NCBI GenBank assembly: GCA_902535745.1
Contig: CACAUR010000004.1
Coordinates: 28,943 to 92,942, forward strand
Length of the DNA stretch: 64,000 nt
Source: an uncultured Pelagibacteraceae bacterium
GTDB taxonomy: Bacteria > Pseudomonadota > Alphaproteobacteria > Pelagibacterales > Pelagibacteraceae
Reading direction: 5' to 3'
Positions 28,014 through 36,569 of this stretch are shown one piece after another. A program made the translations under genes and the position numbers. Position 1 is the stretch's first letter. Every line of letters begins with the position of its first letter. The notes under the pieces were generated by a model. It saw only the letters and a list, made by a program, of their open reading frames with translations. It did no database searches and was not told where the DNA came from.

Positions 28014-29188
28014 TGATAAATAAGATCTCAGACAAGATTGTCTTTTCTGGTTTAAAGTTAATAAAGCACGGTAAGCTAAATGTTATAACTTTCCAAAACA
28101 AAAAATTGCAGTTTGGAAATGACGGTAATTTAGAGGTAAGCATTAAAATTAATAAGCCAGATTTTTCAAAAAATATAATTTCAAAAGGTAGTGTCGGTTT
28201 AGCAGAGTCTTATATGAGAGGAGATTTTGAAACAAATGATTTATCTAAGTTAATTGAATTAAGTGCTAAGAATATAAAACTAGTTCATAAATTCTCTGGA
28301 ATACTAGATTTGACATATTTAAATTATTTCAAAAAATTCATTAATCGGAATACTAAAACAAAAAGCAAAGAACATATTTCAAAACACTATGATCTTGGTA
28401 ATGAATTCTTTTCCTTATGGCTTGATGATACACTAACTTATTCGAGTGCAATTTTTGAAAGTGAGAAATCAAATTTATACGAAGCGCAAATAAATAAATA
28501 TAAAAAACTTTCAAATCTACTTAAGCCAAAGTCAGGAGACAAACTACTAGAAATTGGATGTGGCTGGGGAGGATTTGCAGAATATATCGGAAAAAACCAT
28601 GATGTTAATCTTGATTGTATTACAATATCAAAAAAACAATATGAATTTGCCAAAAAGCGTATTCATGATGCTGGTCTTAATGAAAAAATTAATATTCAAA
28701 TGAAAGATTATAGAGATGTAAAACAAAATTATAATTCTATAGCTTCAATAGAGATGATAGAAGCTGTAGGTAAAGATTATCTAAAAAATTACTTTCAAAC
28801 AATTAAGAAAAATTTGGTACCTGGTGGCAAAGCTGCAATTCAAGCAATCACAATAGACGATAACTTGTATAATAGATACAAAAGGAAAGAAGATTTCATT
28901 CAAAAATATATTTTCCCTGGAGGCTTTTTGCCATCTAAGAAGTCAATATTAGATTATGTAGAAAAAACTGGATTAAATTTTGATCAATGCAATTCTTATG
29001 GTTTACACTACAGCAATACGCTGAAAATTTGGAGAGACAAGTTTTCAGAAAGATGGGAAGAAATTTCAGATCAAGGTTTTGATAATACTTTTAAAAGAAT
29101 GTGGAATTTCTATTTATCTTATTGTGAAGCAGGATTTAAATCTAAAAATATTGATTTAATTCAATTTTCTTTAACTAATAAAGCATGA
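28013..29188 (+). CDS. Cyclopropane-fatty-acyl-phospholipid synthase-like methyltransferase
   Basis: A 391-residue CfaA-type SAM-dependent enzyme acting on unsaturated chains of membrane phospholipids. It has GLAESYMRGDF near 62-72, the ISKHYDLGNEFF block near 121-132, YSSAIFE near 144, and the SAM-binding LLEIGCGWGGFAEY near 178-191. The motif IEMIEAVG follows near 245. CFA synthases give cyclopropane fatty acids. Relatives in this gene context can also initiate methylated or furan fatty acid synthesis, so the exact product is open. It shares one base with the DUF1365 stop. Confidence 0.9.
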   Translation: MINKISDKIVFSGLKLIKHGKLNVITFQNKKLQFGNDGNLEVSIKINKPDFSKNIISKGSVGLAESYMRGDFETNDLSKLIELSAKNIKLVHKFSGILDLTYLNYFKKFINRNTKTKSKEHISKHYDLGNEFFSLWLDDTLTYSSAIFESEKSNLYEAQINKYKKLSNLLKPKSGDKLLEIGCGWGGFAEYIGKNHDVNLDCITISKKQYEFAKKRIHDAGLNEKINIQMKDYRDVKQNYNSIASIEMIEAVGKDYLKNYFQTIKKNLVPGGKAAIQAITIDDNLYNRYKRKEDFIQKYIFPGGFLPSKKSILDYVEKTGLNFDQCNSYGLHYSNTLKIWRDKFSERWEEISDQGFDNTFKRMWNFYLSYCEAGFKSKNIDLIQFSLTNKA

Positions 29189-29727
29189 TAAAAATGAAAA
29201 TAGTAAATTCAATTTTGTTGATAATTACTTTAGCTTTAGTTACAAGCTGTTCTAATAATATGAAACCAGAGGATTTTAAAAATACAAAACCGAGCCTTTT
29301 AATTGAAGAATATTTTGATGGGAAAGTTAAAGCATGGGGAATTTTACAAGACCGAGGCGGCAAAGTTACAAGACAATTTAAAGCAGACTTAGTTGGATCC
29401 TTTAAAGATAATGTCATCACTTTAGATGAAGATTTTTACTGGACTGATGGTGAAAAACAAAAGAGAACATGGAAAATAAAAAAAATTGATGACAACAATT
29501 ATGTCGGGACTGCTCCGGATGTAGTTGGAGAGGCTTCAGGTGTTCAATACGGATCTGCATTTAAATTTAAATACGATTTAATGGTGCCTTTTAAAAATAA
29601 AAATATCAAAATCTCATTTGATGACTGGATATTCAAACAAGACGAAAAAGTTGCAATTAATCGTGCAACGCTTACTAAATTTGGATTTAAAGTTGGGGAA
29701 CTTACTGTATTTTTTATGAGAGACTAA
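29185..29727 (+). CDS. DUF3833 family lipoprotein
   Basis: A 180-residue putative lipoprotein. The signal peptide ends in the lipobox-like LVTSCS (cysteine near residue 22), so it is likely lipid-anchored. The body contains EEYFDGKVKAWGILQDRGG and EDFYWTDGEKQKRTW, typical of DUF3833. Function is unknown, but it is a regular partner of the CFA-like cluster. It overlaps the methyltransferase stop by 4 bases (ATGA) and converges on the SDR gene with another 4-base overlap. A second ATG lies three codons in. Confidence 0.85.
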   Translation: MIKMKIVNSILLIITLALVTSCSNNMKPEDFKNTKPSLLIEEYFDGKVKAWGILQDRGGKVTRQFKADLVGSFKDNVITLDEDFYWTDGEKQKRTWKIKKIDDNNYVGTAPDVVGEASGVQYGSAFKFKYDLMVPFKNKNIKISFDDWIFKQDEKVAINRATLTKFGFKVGELTVFFMRD

Positions 29728-30482
29728 TCTTTAATTCGCTTCATCCCTTTTTCAAGAATCTTAAAATATAAACCATTTGGAAGTACCTTAAGAACTTTCA
29801 TAATTGTTGTGAAAGATTTAGGAAAATGAATTTCAAAACCCTTACTTTTTGTAAGTCCCTTAAACATTTGTTCTGCGGCAAACTCAGGTGATTTTATCAT
29901 CGGCATTGGAAAATCATTTTGATCGGTCATTGGAGTTTTTATAAATCCAGGACTTACAAGCGATACTCTGACATTACTTCTTTTAAGGTCAAAATATAAA
30001 CTTTCAGCAAAACTTGATAAAGCTGATTTAGATGCACAATAAGCTCCCGCTGCTGGAAGACCTCTATAACCTGCCACAGATGATACTATAGATATTTGCC
30101 CTGATTTTTTGTTTTTGTAATATTCATAAACTGCATTTATAGAATTCACTGTCCCAAAAAAATTTACTTCCATTATTTTTCTTACTTTTTCAAGATTTAA
30201 TGTTTTTTCAGATTTTGGATCGTGAATCCCTGTACAGAAAACAGATATATCAACTTCTCCAAGCTTTTCTTTTACTTGCGAGAATACACTTTTACATTTT
30301 TCGTTGTCGGTAACGTCTAGAGTAAAAGCAATAATATTCTCATTTGATTTAGATATTTCATCTAATAAATTTTCTCTTCTTGCGGAAATAGCAACTTTCC
30401 AGCCTTCTTTAGCAAATTTTAATGCTAAGGATTTTCCTATACCACTGCTAGCTCCTGTAATCCAAATTGTTTTATTATTCAT
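29724..30482 (-). CDS. Short-chain dehydrogenase/reductase of the CFA cluster
   Basis: A 252-residue SDR with the cofactor motif TGASSGIGKSLA at residues 9-20, the NNAG region degenerated to CTGIHD near 88, and the catalytic S...YCASK at about 139-157. Related SDR genes accompany the flavin oxidase-DUF1365-CFA group in other proteobacteria. The substrate is unknown. It is convergent with the DUF3833 gene and divergent from tspO, with about 10 bases between starts. Confidence 0.88.
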   Translation of the reverse strand: MNNKTIWITGASSGIGKSLALKFAKEGWKVAISARRENLLDEISKSNENIIAFTLDVTDNEKCKSVFSQVKEKLGEVDISVFCTGIHDPKSEKTLNLEKVRKIMEVNFFGTVNSINAVYEYYKNKKSGQISIVSSVAGYRGLPAAGAYCASKSALSSFAESLYFDLKRSNVRVSLVSPGFIKTPMTDQNDFPMPMIKSPEFAAEQMFKGLTKSKGFEIHFPKSFTTIMKVLKVLPNGLYFKILEKGMKRIKD

Positions 30483-30491
30483 ATAAGATTG

Positions 30492-30974
30492 ATGTATAGT
30501 ATGATTATGCTTAAAAATAAATTTATATCTTTTCTTCTATTTGCAATAGTTACATATTCAGCGTCTTTTATCGGCAGTATAGCGACAATTTCTTACAAAG
30601 AACCATGGTACTCAAGTTTAAATAAATCGTTTCTAACACCACCAGATTGGGTCTTTGCTCCAGTATGGACTACGTTATATTTGTTCATGAGTATTGCAAT
30701 ATGGGCAGCGTGGCATAAAAATTATAAAAATATAAACCTTGTGTTAATTTATTTTATCCATCTATGCTTTAATACAACTTGGAGTATAGTTTTTTTTGTT
30801 TTTCACAATATTCTTTTTGCTCTTATAAATTTATTAGTAATTATTTTTTTCATAATAGTCTTAATTTTAAAATATAAAGATATAAACAAAGTAAGTTATT
30901 ATTTAATGATTCCTTATTTACTTTGGAGTTGTTATGCATTAATTCTAAATTTTAGTTTGTTAATATTAAATTAA
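30492..30974 (+). CDS. tspO: TspO/MBR family membrane protein
   Basis: A five-helix TspO (translocator/peripheral benzodiazepine receptor) protein. Helix 1 is followed by the family motif WYSSLNKSFLTPPDWVFAPVWTTLYLFM at about 35-60, with the expected WAAW and FNTTWS helices. TspO binds porphyrins and haem degradation products and in alphaproteobacteria links to oxygen/light responses. The start is uncertain: TTG 30489, ATG 30492, 30501 or 30507 are in frame, and 30507 gives the most family-like N-terminus. It is divergent from the SDR. Confidence 0.87.
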   Translation: MYSMIMLKNKFISFLLFAIVTYSASFIGSIATISYKEPWYSSLNKSFLTPPDWVFAPVWTTLYLFMSIAIWAAWHKNYKNINLVLIYFIHLCFNTTWSIVFFVFHNILFALINLLVIIFFIIVLILKYKDINKVSYYLMIPYLLWSCYALILNFSLLILN

Positions 30975-30975
30975 T

Positions 30976-32079
30976 ATGGATGATGTTGTTATAGTTGGTG
31001 GTGGTATAATAGGAGCTGCAACAGCTTATTTTCTTTCAAAAGAAGGCAGAAAAGTAAAAGTAATTGAAAGGGATCCAACTTATAGAACTGCATCTTTCCC
31101 CCTGTCATTAGGTGGCTTTAGAAGACAATTTTTTCAAATAGAAAATATACTTTTAGGAAAGTTCGCTAGAGAATTTATTTTTCAAATACCGGAGCTTTTA
31201 AAAACAAAAAAAAATCCTAAACCTACTGCTAGTATGGTGCCAAACGGATATTTGCTTATGTTTGGAACAGAACATGCTGAAGAACAGTATAAAGCTCTTG
31301 AAAATCATAAAGCATGTGACGCAGGAACAAAAAATATAAGAGGCTCTGATCTAAAACAATACTTTCCTTACATAAATAGTGAAGGCATTGAAACAGCAAC
31401 ATTTACAGATAATAAAAGTGAAGGCTGGATTGATCCATTTATGTTTCACGGAGCACTAAAAAGTAAAGCTATTGAGCTAGGTGCTGAGTTCGTGAAAGGC
31501 GAAGTAAAATCTTTATCAGAGATTAAGGCTAAAACTATTGTATCAGCTGCTGGGTGTTGGACAAAAGAATTATTAGAAGATATTCCGGTTGAGCCACAGA
31601 AACATACTGTCTTTAGAGTGAAGTGTCCTAAACATATTCCAGAGATGCCTTTAACAGGTGATTTGACCACAGGCGTTTACTGGAGACCGGAGGGCAAAGA
31701 ATATTTAGCTGGGTCTCCAAAATCTATTTTTGATGCAAAAGATCTTGAACCTGCTTGGGATGACTTTGAAGAATTAGTTTGGCCTGGTCTTGCCAAGAGA
31801 GTTCCTATATTTGAAGAATTGAAACTGACAGGCGGTTGGGCAGGATACTATGATTGCAATAGATTAGATAACAATGCAGTTGTAGGAAAGCATCCAAAAT
31901 TTGAAAATGTTTATCTGGCAACTGGTTTTACAGGCAGAGGACTAATGCAAGCTCCTGGGATAGGTAGAGCTTTAACAGAATTAATTACAACTGGAGCATA
32001 TCAGTCTATCGATATTTCCAATATGGCAGTAGAAAGAGTTTTAGGAAAAAAAGCAAGGCAAGAACCATATGTTCTTTAA
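30976..32079 (+). CDS. FAD-dependent oxidoreductase (DAO / sarcosine-oxidase-like)
   Basis: A 367-residue D-amino-acid-oxidase-fold flavoprotein. The FAD motif VVIVGGGIIGAATAYFLSK is at residues 4-22 with the adenine-binding acidic residue in VIERD. The C-terminal half ends with VYLATGFTGRGLMQAPGIGRALTELI, the second FAD-contact block of this family. Such enzymes oxidise N-methyl or secondary amino acids. SAR11-type organisms carry several. Substrate unproven. The start is one base past tspO. Confidence 0.82.
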   Translation: MDDVVIVGGGIIGAATAYFLSKEGRKVKVIERDPTYRTASFPLSLGGFRRQFFQIENILLGKFAREFIFQIPELLKTKKNPKPTASMVPNGYLLMFGTEHAEEQYKALENHKACDAGTKNIRGSDLKQYFPYINSEGIETATFTDNKSEGWIDPFMFHGALKSKAIELGAEFVKGEVKSLSEIKAKTIVSAAGCWTKELLEDIPVEPQKHTVFRVKCPKHIPEMPLTGDLTTGVYWRPEGKEYLAGSPKSIFDAKDLEPAWDDFEELVWPGLAKRVPIFEELKLTGGWAGYYDCNRLDNNAVVGKHPKFENVYLATGFTGRGLMQAPGIGRALTELITTGAYQSIDISNMAVERVLGKKARQEPYVL

Positions 32080-32117
32080 ATTTATTTTTAAATTTCTTTA
32101 TTGGAAGGTAGTAAAAT

Positions 32118-32651
32118 ATGAAACTTAACATTGGTGGAATGGAAAAAAAAGAAGGTTGGAAGATAATGAATATTCAAAGTGGAGGCGAAGCAGGATTTAG
32201 TCCGAATAAAAATGAAATTGATTTTTTTGGAGATATCACTGATTTGAGTCAATTTGATGATAACTCTATAGAGGAAATTTATGCAAGTCATATCATAGAA
32301 CATGTACCTCAGAGGCAGGTAACAGAAACTTTTAAGGGAATTTATAGAGTATTAAAAGATAATGGAAAATTTTATGTTTCTGTTCCTGATATGGATATTT
32401 TATGCAGATTGTTTCTCAGCATTAAGGAGGGTAAAGCGAGATTTCATATAATGAGAATGATGTTTGGTGGACAAACAGATAAATATGATTTTCACTATTT
32501 TGGCTGGAACAATTTTTTTCTCAGGGGTTACCTTACTAGTGCAGGTTTTAAAAATATTGAAAGAGTTAAGACTTTTTCACTTTTTGAAGACACCAGCGAT
32601 TATGCACCATATGGCGAGCCTATTAGTTTGAATGTAATTGCATATAAATAG
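32118..32651 (+). CDS. Predicted SAM-dependent methyltransferase
   Basis: A 177-residue compact class I methyltransferase. It opens with KLNIGGMEKKEGW in place of the usual LHLGCG, then has DFFGDITDL near 36-44, IYASHIIEHVP near 58-68 and RVLKDNGKFYVSVPD near 85. This is the type often annotated as predicted SAM-dependent methyltransferase in glycan or lipid loci. The N-terminal SAM glycine motif is weak, and no substrate can be named. It is the last gene before a convergent junction with selO. Confidence 0.75.
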   Translation: MKLNIGGMEKKEGWKIMNIQSGGEAGFSPNKNEIDFFGDITDLSQFDDNSIEEIYASHIIEHVPQRQVTETFKGIYRVLKDNGKFYVSVPDMDILCRLFLSIKEGKARFHIMRMMFGGQTDKYDFHYFGWNNFFLRGYLTSAGFKNIERVKTFSLFEDTSDYAPYGEPISLNVIAYK

Positions 32652-32681
32652 ATAAATAGTATTCTATTAAAAAATCACAAA

Positions 32682-34127
32682 TTAAGTTCCGCAAAATGTT
32701 TGATATTTTTCACCTGTTTTTTTGCCTGGTGAAAGATATTTAGTTAAAATCTTTTGATTTGTGTATGGATTTTTCAAAGCTTTTAGAAAATTTTTAAAAG
32801 GTGAAAGGTCATTTTCTTCCGCTGATTTTAAAACATTTTCAACATTATGATTTCGAGGAATTATTACAGGATTATTAATTTTCATTAACTTTTTACTATC
32901 TTTAGTCAATCTTTTCTGCCATTTCATCTTCCAATTATCAAATTTTTTATTCTGATAATTCTTATTATCATCTATTTCTTGGTTCATTAAAAAACAAAAA
33001 GTGTTTGTGTAGTCCAACTTTTGGTCGTTCATCAACTCCAATAAATTAAATATTAACAACTTATCTTCTCTATCGTTGCCAATCAAACCTAATTTGTTTT
33101 TCATCATTAAAAACCATTTTTCCTCATATTGTTCGTCAAATTTATCAATTATTTCTGTCGCAATTTTAACCGCCTCATCTTTTTTTGGATTAATTAAAGT
33201 CAATAAACATTCAGCAAATCTAGCCAAATTCCATTTTACAATAGCCGGCTGGTTTCCATATGCATATCTTCCCATATGATCAATAGAACTGAAACAAGTA
33301 CCCAGATTATAACTATCCATAAAAGCACACGGGCCATAATCTATTGTTTCACCTGAGATTGCCATGTTATCAGTATTCATTACTCCATGAACAAATCCAA
33401 CACGCATCCAATTGACTACTAATTCAATCTGTTTATCAATTAATTTGATGAGTAAGTCGTATGCTTTATTTTTTGATTTAGATATTTCAGGATAATGTCT
33501 TGTAATGGTATAGTCTACCAAAATATTAAGCTCATTTAATTTTTCTCTTGTTCTGATAAATTGAAATGTTCCAACTCTAATATGACTTGATGCAACCCTT
33601 GTTAATATTGCGCCCTGTAATGGTTTTTCTCTAATCACATTTTCTCCAGTTTTCACAACTGCCAAACTTCTTGTCGTCGGTATATTTAAAGAATACATAG
33701 CTTCACTAATTAAATATTCTCTTAACATTGGACCTAATGCTGCTCTTCCATCTCCGTTTCTTGAAAAAGGTGTTTGACCTGAACCCTTAAACTGAATATC
33801 AAGTCTTTGATTACTCTTAGATACATGTTCTCCTAGTAAAACTGCCCGACCATCACCCAACATTGTAAAATGACCAAACTGATGACCCGCATATGCTTGA
33901 GCTAAAGATTTAGATCCCTTTGGGAGCAAATTTCCAGAAAACATTTTTGCTAGCTGTTCATTATCTACATTAGAAAAATTCAAACCCATTTGATCAGCTA
34001 GATCATGATTAAAAATTACTAACTCTGGACGTTTTACTGGAACAGGAGAGATTTCATAAATAAAAGATTTTGGTAAATTTGAATATGAGTTATCAAAATT
34101 CCATCCAATTGTTTTTTCTTTATTCAT
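32682..34127 (-). CDS. selO: Protein adenylyltransferase SelO (YdiU family)
   Basis: SelO is a pseudokinase-fold enzyme that transfers AMP to Ser, Thr or Tyr of proteins in redox control. The sequence shows the family blocks LAQAYAGHQFGHFTMLGDGRA near 77-97, GSGQTPFSRNGDGRAALGPMLREYLISEAM near 115-144 and HGVMNTDNMAISGETIDYGPCAFMD near 246-270. Bacterial members often end in a conserved cysteine; here the tail YQTFCGT carries it. At 481 residues it is normal. Its ATG overlaps the end of a small upstream ORF. Confidence 0.95.
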   Translation of the reverse strand: MNKEKTIGWNFDNSYSNLPKSFIYEISPVPVKRPELVIFNHDLADQMGLNFSNVDNEQLAKMFSGNLLPKGSKSLAQAYAGHQFGHFTMLGDGRAVLLGEHVSKSNQRLDIQFKGSGQTPFSRNGDGRAALGPMLREYLISEAMYSLNIPTTRSLAVVKTGENVIREKPLQGAILTRVASSHIRVGTFQFIRTREKLNELNILVDYTITRHYPEISKSKNKAYDLLIKLIDKQIELVVNWMRVGFVHGVMNTDNMAISGETIDYGPCAFMDSYNLGTCFSSIDHMGRYAYGNQPAIVKWNLARFAECLLTLINPKKDEAVKIATEIIDKFDEQYEEKWFLMMKNKLGLIGNDREDKLLIFNLLELMNDQKLDYTNTFCFLMNQEIDDNKNYQNKKFDNWKMKWQKRLTKDSKKLMKINNPVIIPRNHNVENVLKSAEENDLSPFKNFLKALKNPYTNQKILTKYLSPGKKTGEKYQTFCGT

Positions 34128-34299
34128 CTTTTCCTATTTTCTTTACATACAGACCCAAAACTCCATTAAAGATTGAAACAGCAATTATAATTGATTGACC
34201 CTTAAAAGAGTAAAAATCAAAAGTTGGGTAAAAACCTATAGCAACACTTAAGAAAAGATAAGTTAAAATAAAAGGTCTTAAAAATTTCTTTATTCTCAA
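34120..34299 (-). CDS. Small two-helix membrane protein (59 residues)
   Basis: A short open frame fills the gap between fdh and selO. It starts with TTG at 34299 (three bases after the fdh stop), encodes LRIKKFLRPFILTYLFLSVA, a second hydrophobic stretch around SIIIAVSIFNGVLGLYV, and ends KKIGKDE with TAA at 34120-34122. It overlaps the selO ATG by 8 bases, which suggests translational coupling. The two hydrophobic helices and basic N-terminus look real. I recognise no family. The lack of an ATG is a reason for caution. Confidence 0.6.
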   Translation of the reverse strand: MRIKKFLRPFILTYLFLSVAIGFYPTFDFYSFKGQSIIIAVSIFNGVLGLYVKKIGKDE

Positions 34300-34302
34300 T
34301 TT

Positions 34303-35502
34303 TTATTTTTTCTTGTATTTTGCGGCCTCCTCAGAACCACTTGTTGCTGAACCTTTACTGTAAGAGTGTGCACCCATTCCAGCCAGTTGACCATCTTTTA
34401 CAATAAGATATTGATCTCTAATAGGTTTTTTATCGAAGAAGCATTCTAATATTTCTCTTACACCATCTGCATATCTTGCTTGAGCAGAAAGCGATGTTCC
34501 TGATGTGTGTGGAGTCATTCCGTGATTAGACATTGATCTCCAAACATGGTCGTTTGGAGCGGGTTGTGGGAACCACACATCTCCAGCATATCCACTTAAT
34601 TGACCAGATTCCAATGCAGCAGCTATATCGTCTTTATTACAAATTTTTCCTCTGGCAGTGTTTACTATGTAAGCACCTTTTTTCATTTTGCTAATCATGT
34701 CTTTATTAAATAAGTTTTCAGTTTCGGGATGAAGTGGACAGTTAATAGTTACAACATCACAAACCTTCACCATAGACTCTACAGACTCATGAAAAGTGAG
34801 ATTTAATTCCTTTTCCACACTTTCTGGCAATCTATGTCTGTCAAAATAGTGCAAATGTACATCGAAAGGCTTCATTTTTCTTAAAGCATCAAGACCAATT
34901 CTTCCTGCAGCAACTGTTCCAATATGCATTCCTTCAACGTCATAACTCCTGTGAACAGCATCAGCTATATTCCACCCACCTTCATTAACAATTCTGTGTT
35001 GATTATGATAATCTCTAACCATTGACACAATCATCATTACAATATGCTCAGCCACAGATCTTGAGTTACAAAAAGTAACTTCAACAACATCAATTTTATT
35101 ATCCATTGCTGCCTGCAAGTCTACGTGATCAGATCCTATACCAGCAGTGATTGCCATCTTTAAATTTTTTGCTTTTGCTATTCTCTCCTTAGTTAAATAA
35201 TATGGAAAAAATGGTTGAGAAATGACGATATCTGCATCAACAATGTGTTTGTCTGCTTCACAACCATCACCATCTTTACTATTAGTAACAATAAATTCGT
35301 GACCATTGCTCTCTAAAAATTTTCTAAGTCCTAATTCTCCTGATACACATCCAAGTAATTGACCAGGTGTAAAATCTCTTCCTTTAGGAGAAGGTAAAGT
35401 CATTCCATCAGGATATTTTTCAAGTTTTGGCAAGTCGCTTAACGGATAAGATTTTGGCATTCCACCTTTTGGATCGTCATATAAAATACATAAAATTTTC
35501 AT
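34303..35502 (-). CDS. fdh: NAD-dependent formate dehydrogenase
   Basis: A 399-residue D-isomer-specific 2-hydroxyacid dehydrogenase of the formate dehydrogenase type. It begins MKILCILYDDPKGGMPKSY, has the substrate loop SQPFFPYYLTKERI near 95-108, the NAD motif GTVAAGRIG near 198-206, catalytic NTARGKICN near 281 and TPHTSGTSLSAQARYADG near 331-348 with its His. It oxidises formate to CO2 and yields NADH, useful in one-carbon energy metabolism. A good Shine-Dalgarno (AGGAGAA, 35507-35513 in complement) precedes the ATG. It lies upstream of the small ORF and selO. Confidence 0.95.
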   Translation of the reverse strand: MKILCILYDDPKGGMPKSYPLSDLPKLEKYPDGMTLPSPKGRDFTPGQLLGCVSGELGLRKFLESNGHEFIVTNSKDGDGCEADKHIVDADIVISQPFFPYYLTKERIAKAKNLKMAITAGIGSDHVDLQAAMDNKIDVVEVTFCNSRSVAEHIVMMIVSMVRDYHNQHRIVNEGGWNIADAVHRSYDVEGMHIGTVAAGRIGLDALRKMKPFDVHLHYFDRHRLPESVEKELNLTFHESVESMVKVCDVVTINCPLHPETENLFNKDMISKMKKGAYIVNTARGKICNKDDIAAALESGQLSGYAGDVWFPQPAPNDHVWRSMSNHGMTPHTSGTSLSAQARYADGVREILECFFDKKPIRDQYLIVKDGQLAGMGAHSYSKGSATSGSEEAAKYKKK

Positions 35503-35594
35503 TTTGTTCTCCTATTAATTTACAAAAGTAATTGTCTTGAATTCTCAAAGCAGACTGTAGCACAATAATTAAGCGTCTAGCAAATAAATAGTGT

Positions 35595-36059
35595 TTATTT
35601 TGGATAGTTTTTTTTGAGTATTAATTTGTTTAATACAACCCCAAAAATTATAATAATTACAGAGCCAGTGATGACAGGGCTTAACAAGTAATCAAATGAG
35701 GCAGAACCTATGATAACAATTATCGGATTACCTCCAGCTGGTGGATGAGTGACGTTTAACATAATCATAAAAAAAACTCCAAGACCAACTGCTAGGGGAA
35801 TTAAAATGTATTCTGGTAAAGGAATAAATGTTAAAGTAATTACTCCTACAGAAGCAGTTACTAGATGACCAAAAAAAATATTTTTGGGATGTGCGAAAGG
35901 GCTTTCAGGATATCCATATAATAGTACCATTGTCGAACCAAACGAAGCAACTAGAAACAGTCCAAAATCAGTCTTATAAGTTAATAATGTTAATACACCG
36001 ATTGTAATAGCTGAAAAAAGACCTGCTATGGAATTGTTGATTATTTTTTTATTTTCCAT
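35595..36059 (-). CDS. HPP family membrane protein
   Basis: A 154-residue protein with four or five helices and the HPP signature NVTHPPAGGNPIIVIIG near residue 107-123. GYPESPFAHPKNIFFGH near 49-65 is also typical. Distant relatives act in nitrite transport in cyanobacteria and plants. The role here is uncertain. Its start overlaps the IscU-like gene by 11 bases, so the two are coupled. Confidence 0.87.
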   Translation of the reverse strand: MENKKIINNSIAGLFSAITIGVLTLLTYKTDFGLFLVASFGSTMVLLYGYPESPFAHPKNIFFGHLVTASVGVITLTFIPLPEYILIPLAVGLGVFFMIMLNVTHPPAGGNPIIVIIGSASFDYLLSPVITGSVIIIIFGVVLNKLILKKNYPK

Positions 36060-36450
36060 TAATTAGGCCTTTCTTTAAAGCATTGAAAGGTAAAAGTATA
36101 CATTCTTTTCTGCTAATATTTTTTGAGCTTATTATTTCCTTATACTTTTTTAAATTCTTGGGTAAATCACTTTTGTTTTTAAAAAATTCGTTAGCACAAT
36201 CACAAACCTCAATCATTTCCTCAACTTTTTTTCCATTTGAATTACTTGATAATAAATTTGCAGAAGCTTGGCAGTAAACACAATTTTTACCTTGATAGGA
36301 AATACCATTAATTTTTCCTTTATTTATCTTAAAAAATAACTGAATCTCATCCCCGCATAGGGGATTTTTAGCTTTAGAATTATGCGTAAAATCTGATATT
36401 TTTTTTTGAGATTTAGTATCAGATGCAAGTCTTAAAATTTTAAGGTCCAT
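36049..36450 (-). CDS. IscU/SufU-like iron-sulfur scaffold protein
   Basis: The protein resembles the NifU N-terminal domain. The first ligand motif is NPLCGDEIQLFFKI, then the second cysteine region GKNCVYCQASANLLS, and the third RKECILLPFNALKKG, which are the three ligand positions of IscU/SufU. I chose the ATG at 36450 (MDLKILRLASDTKS) because it matches family starts; an in-frame ATG at 36501 would add 17 residues. No cysteine desulfurase is adjacent. It is coupled to the HPP gene. Confidence 0.8.
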   Translation of the reverse strand: MDLKILRLASDTKSQKKISDFTHNSKAKNPLCGDEIQLFFKINKGKINGISYQGKNCVYCQASANLLSSNSNGKKVEEMIEVCDCANEFFKNKSDLPKNLKKYKEIISSKNISRKECILLPFNALKKGLINGK

Positions 36451-36569
36451 TTTTATAGTATATGAAATTGGCTTAAATTTGCTAGTTGATAAGTTATCCA
36501 ACTCAATTCGGACAAAAATTGATATAGATTTTTGTTGTTAAAGATAAAGAATAATAATATTAATTTGAA

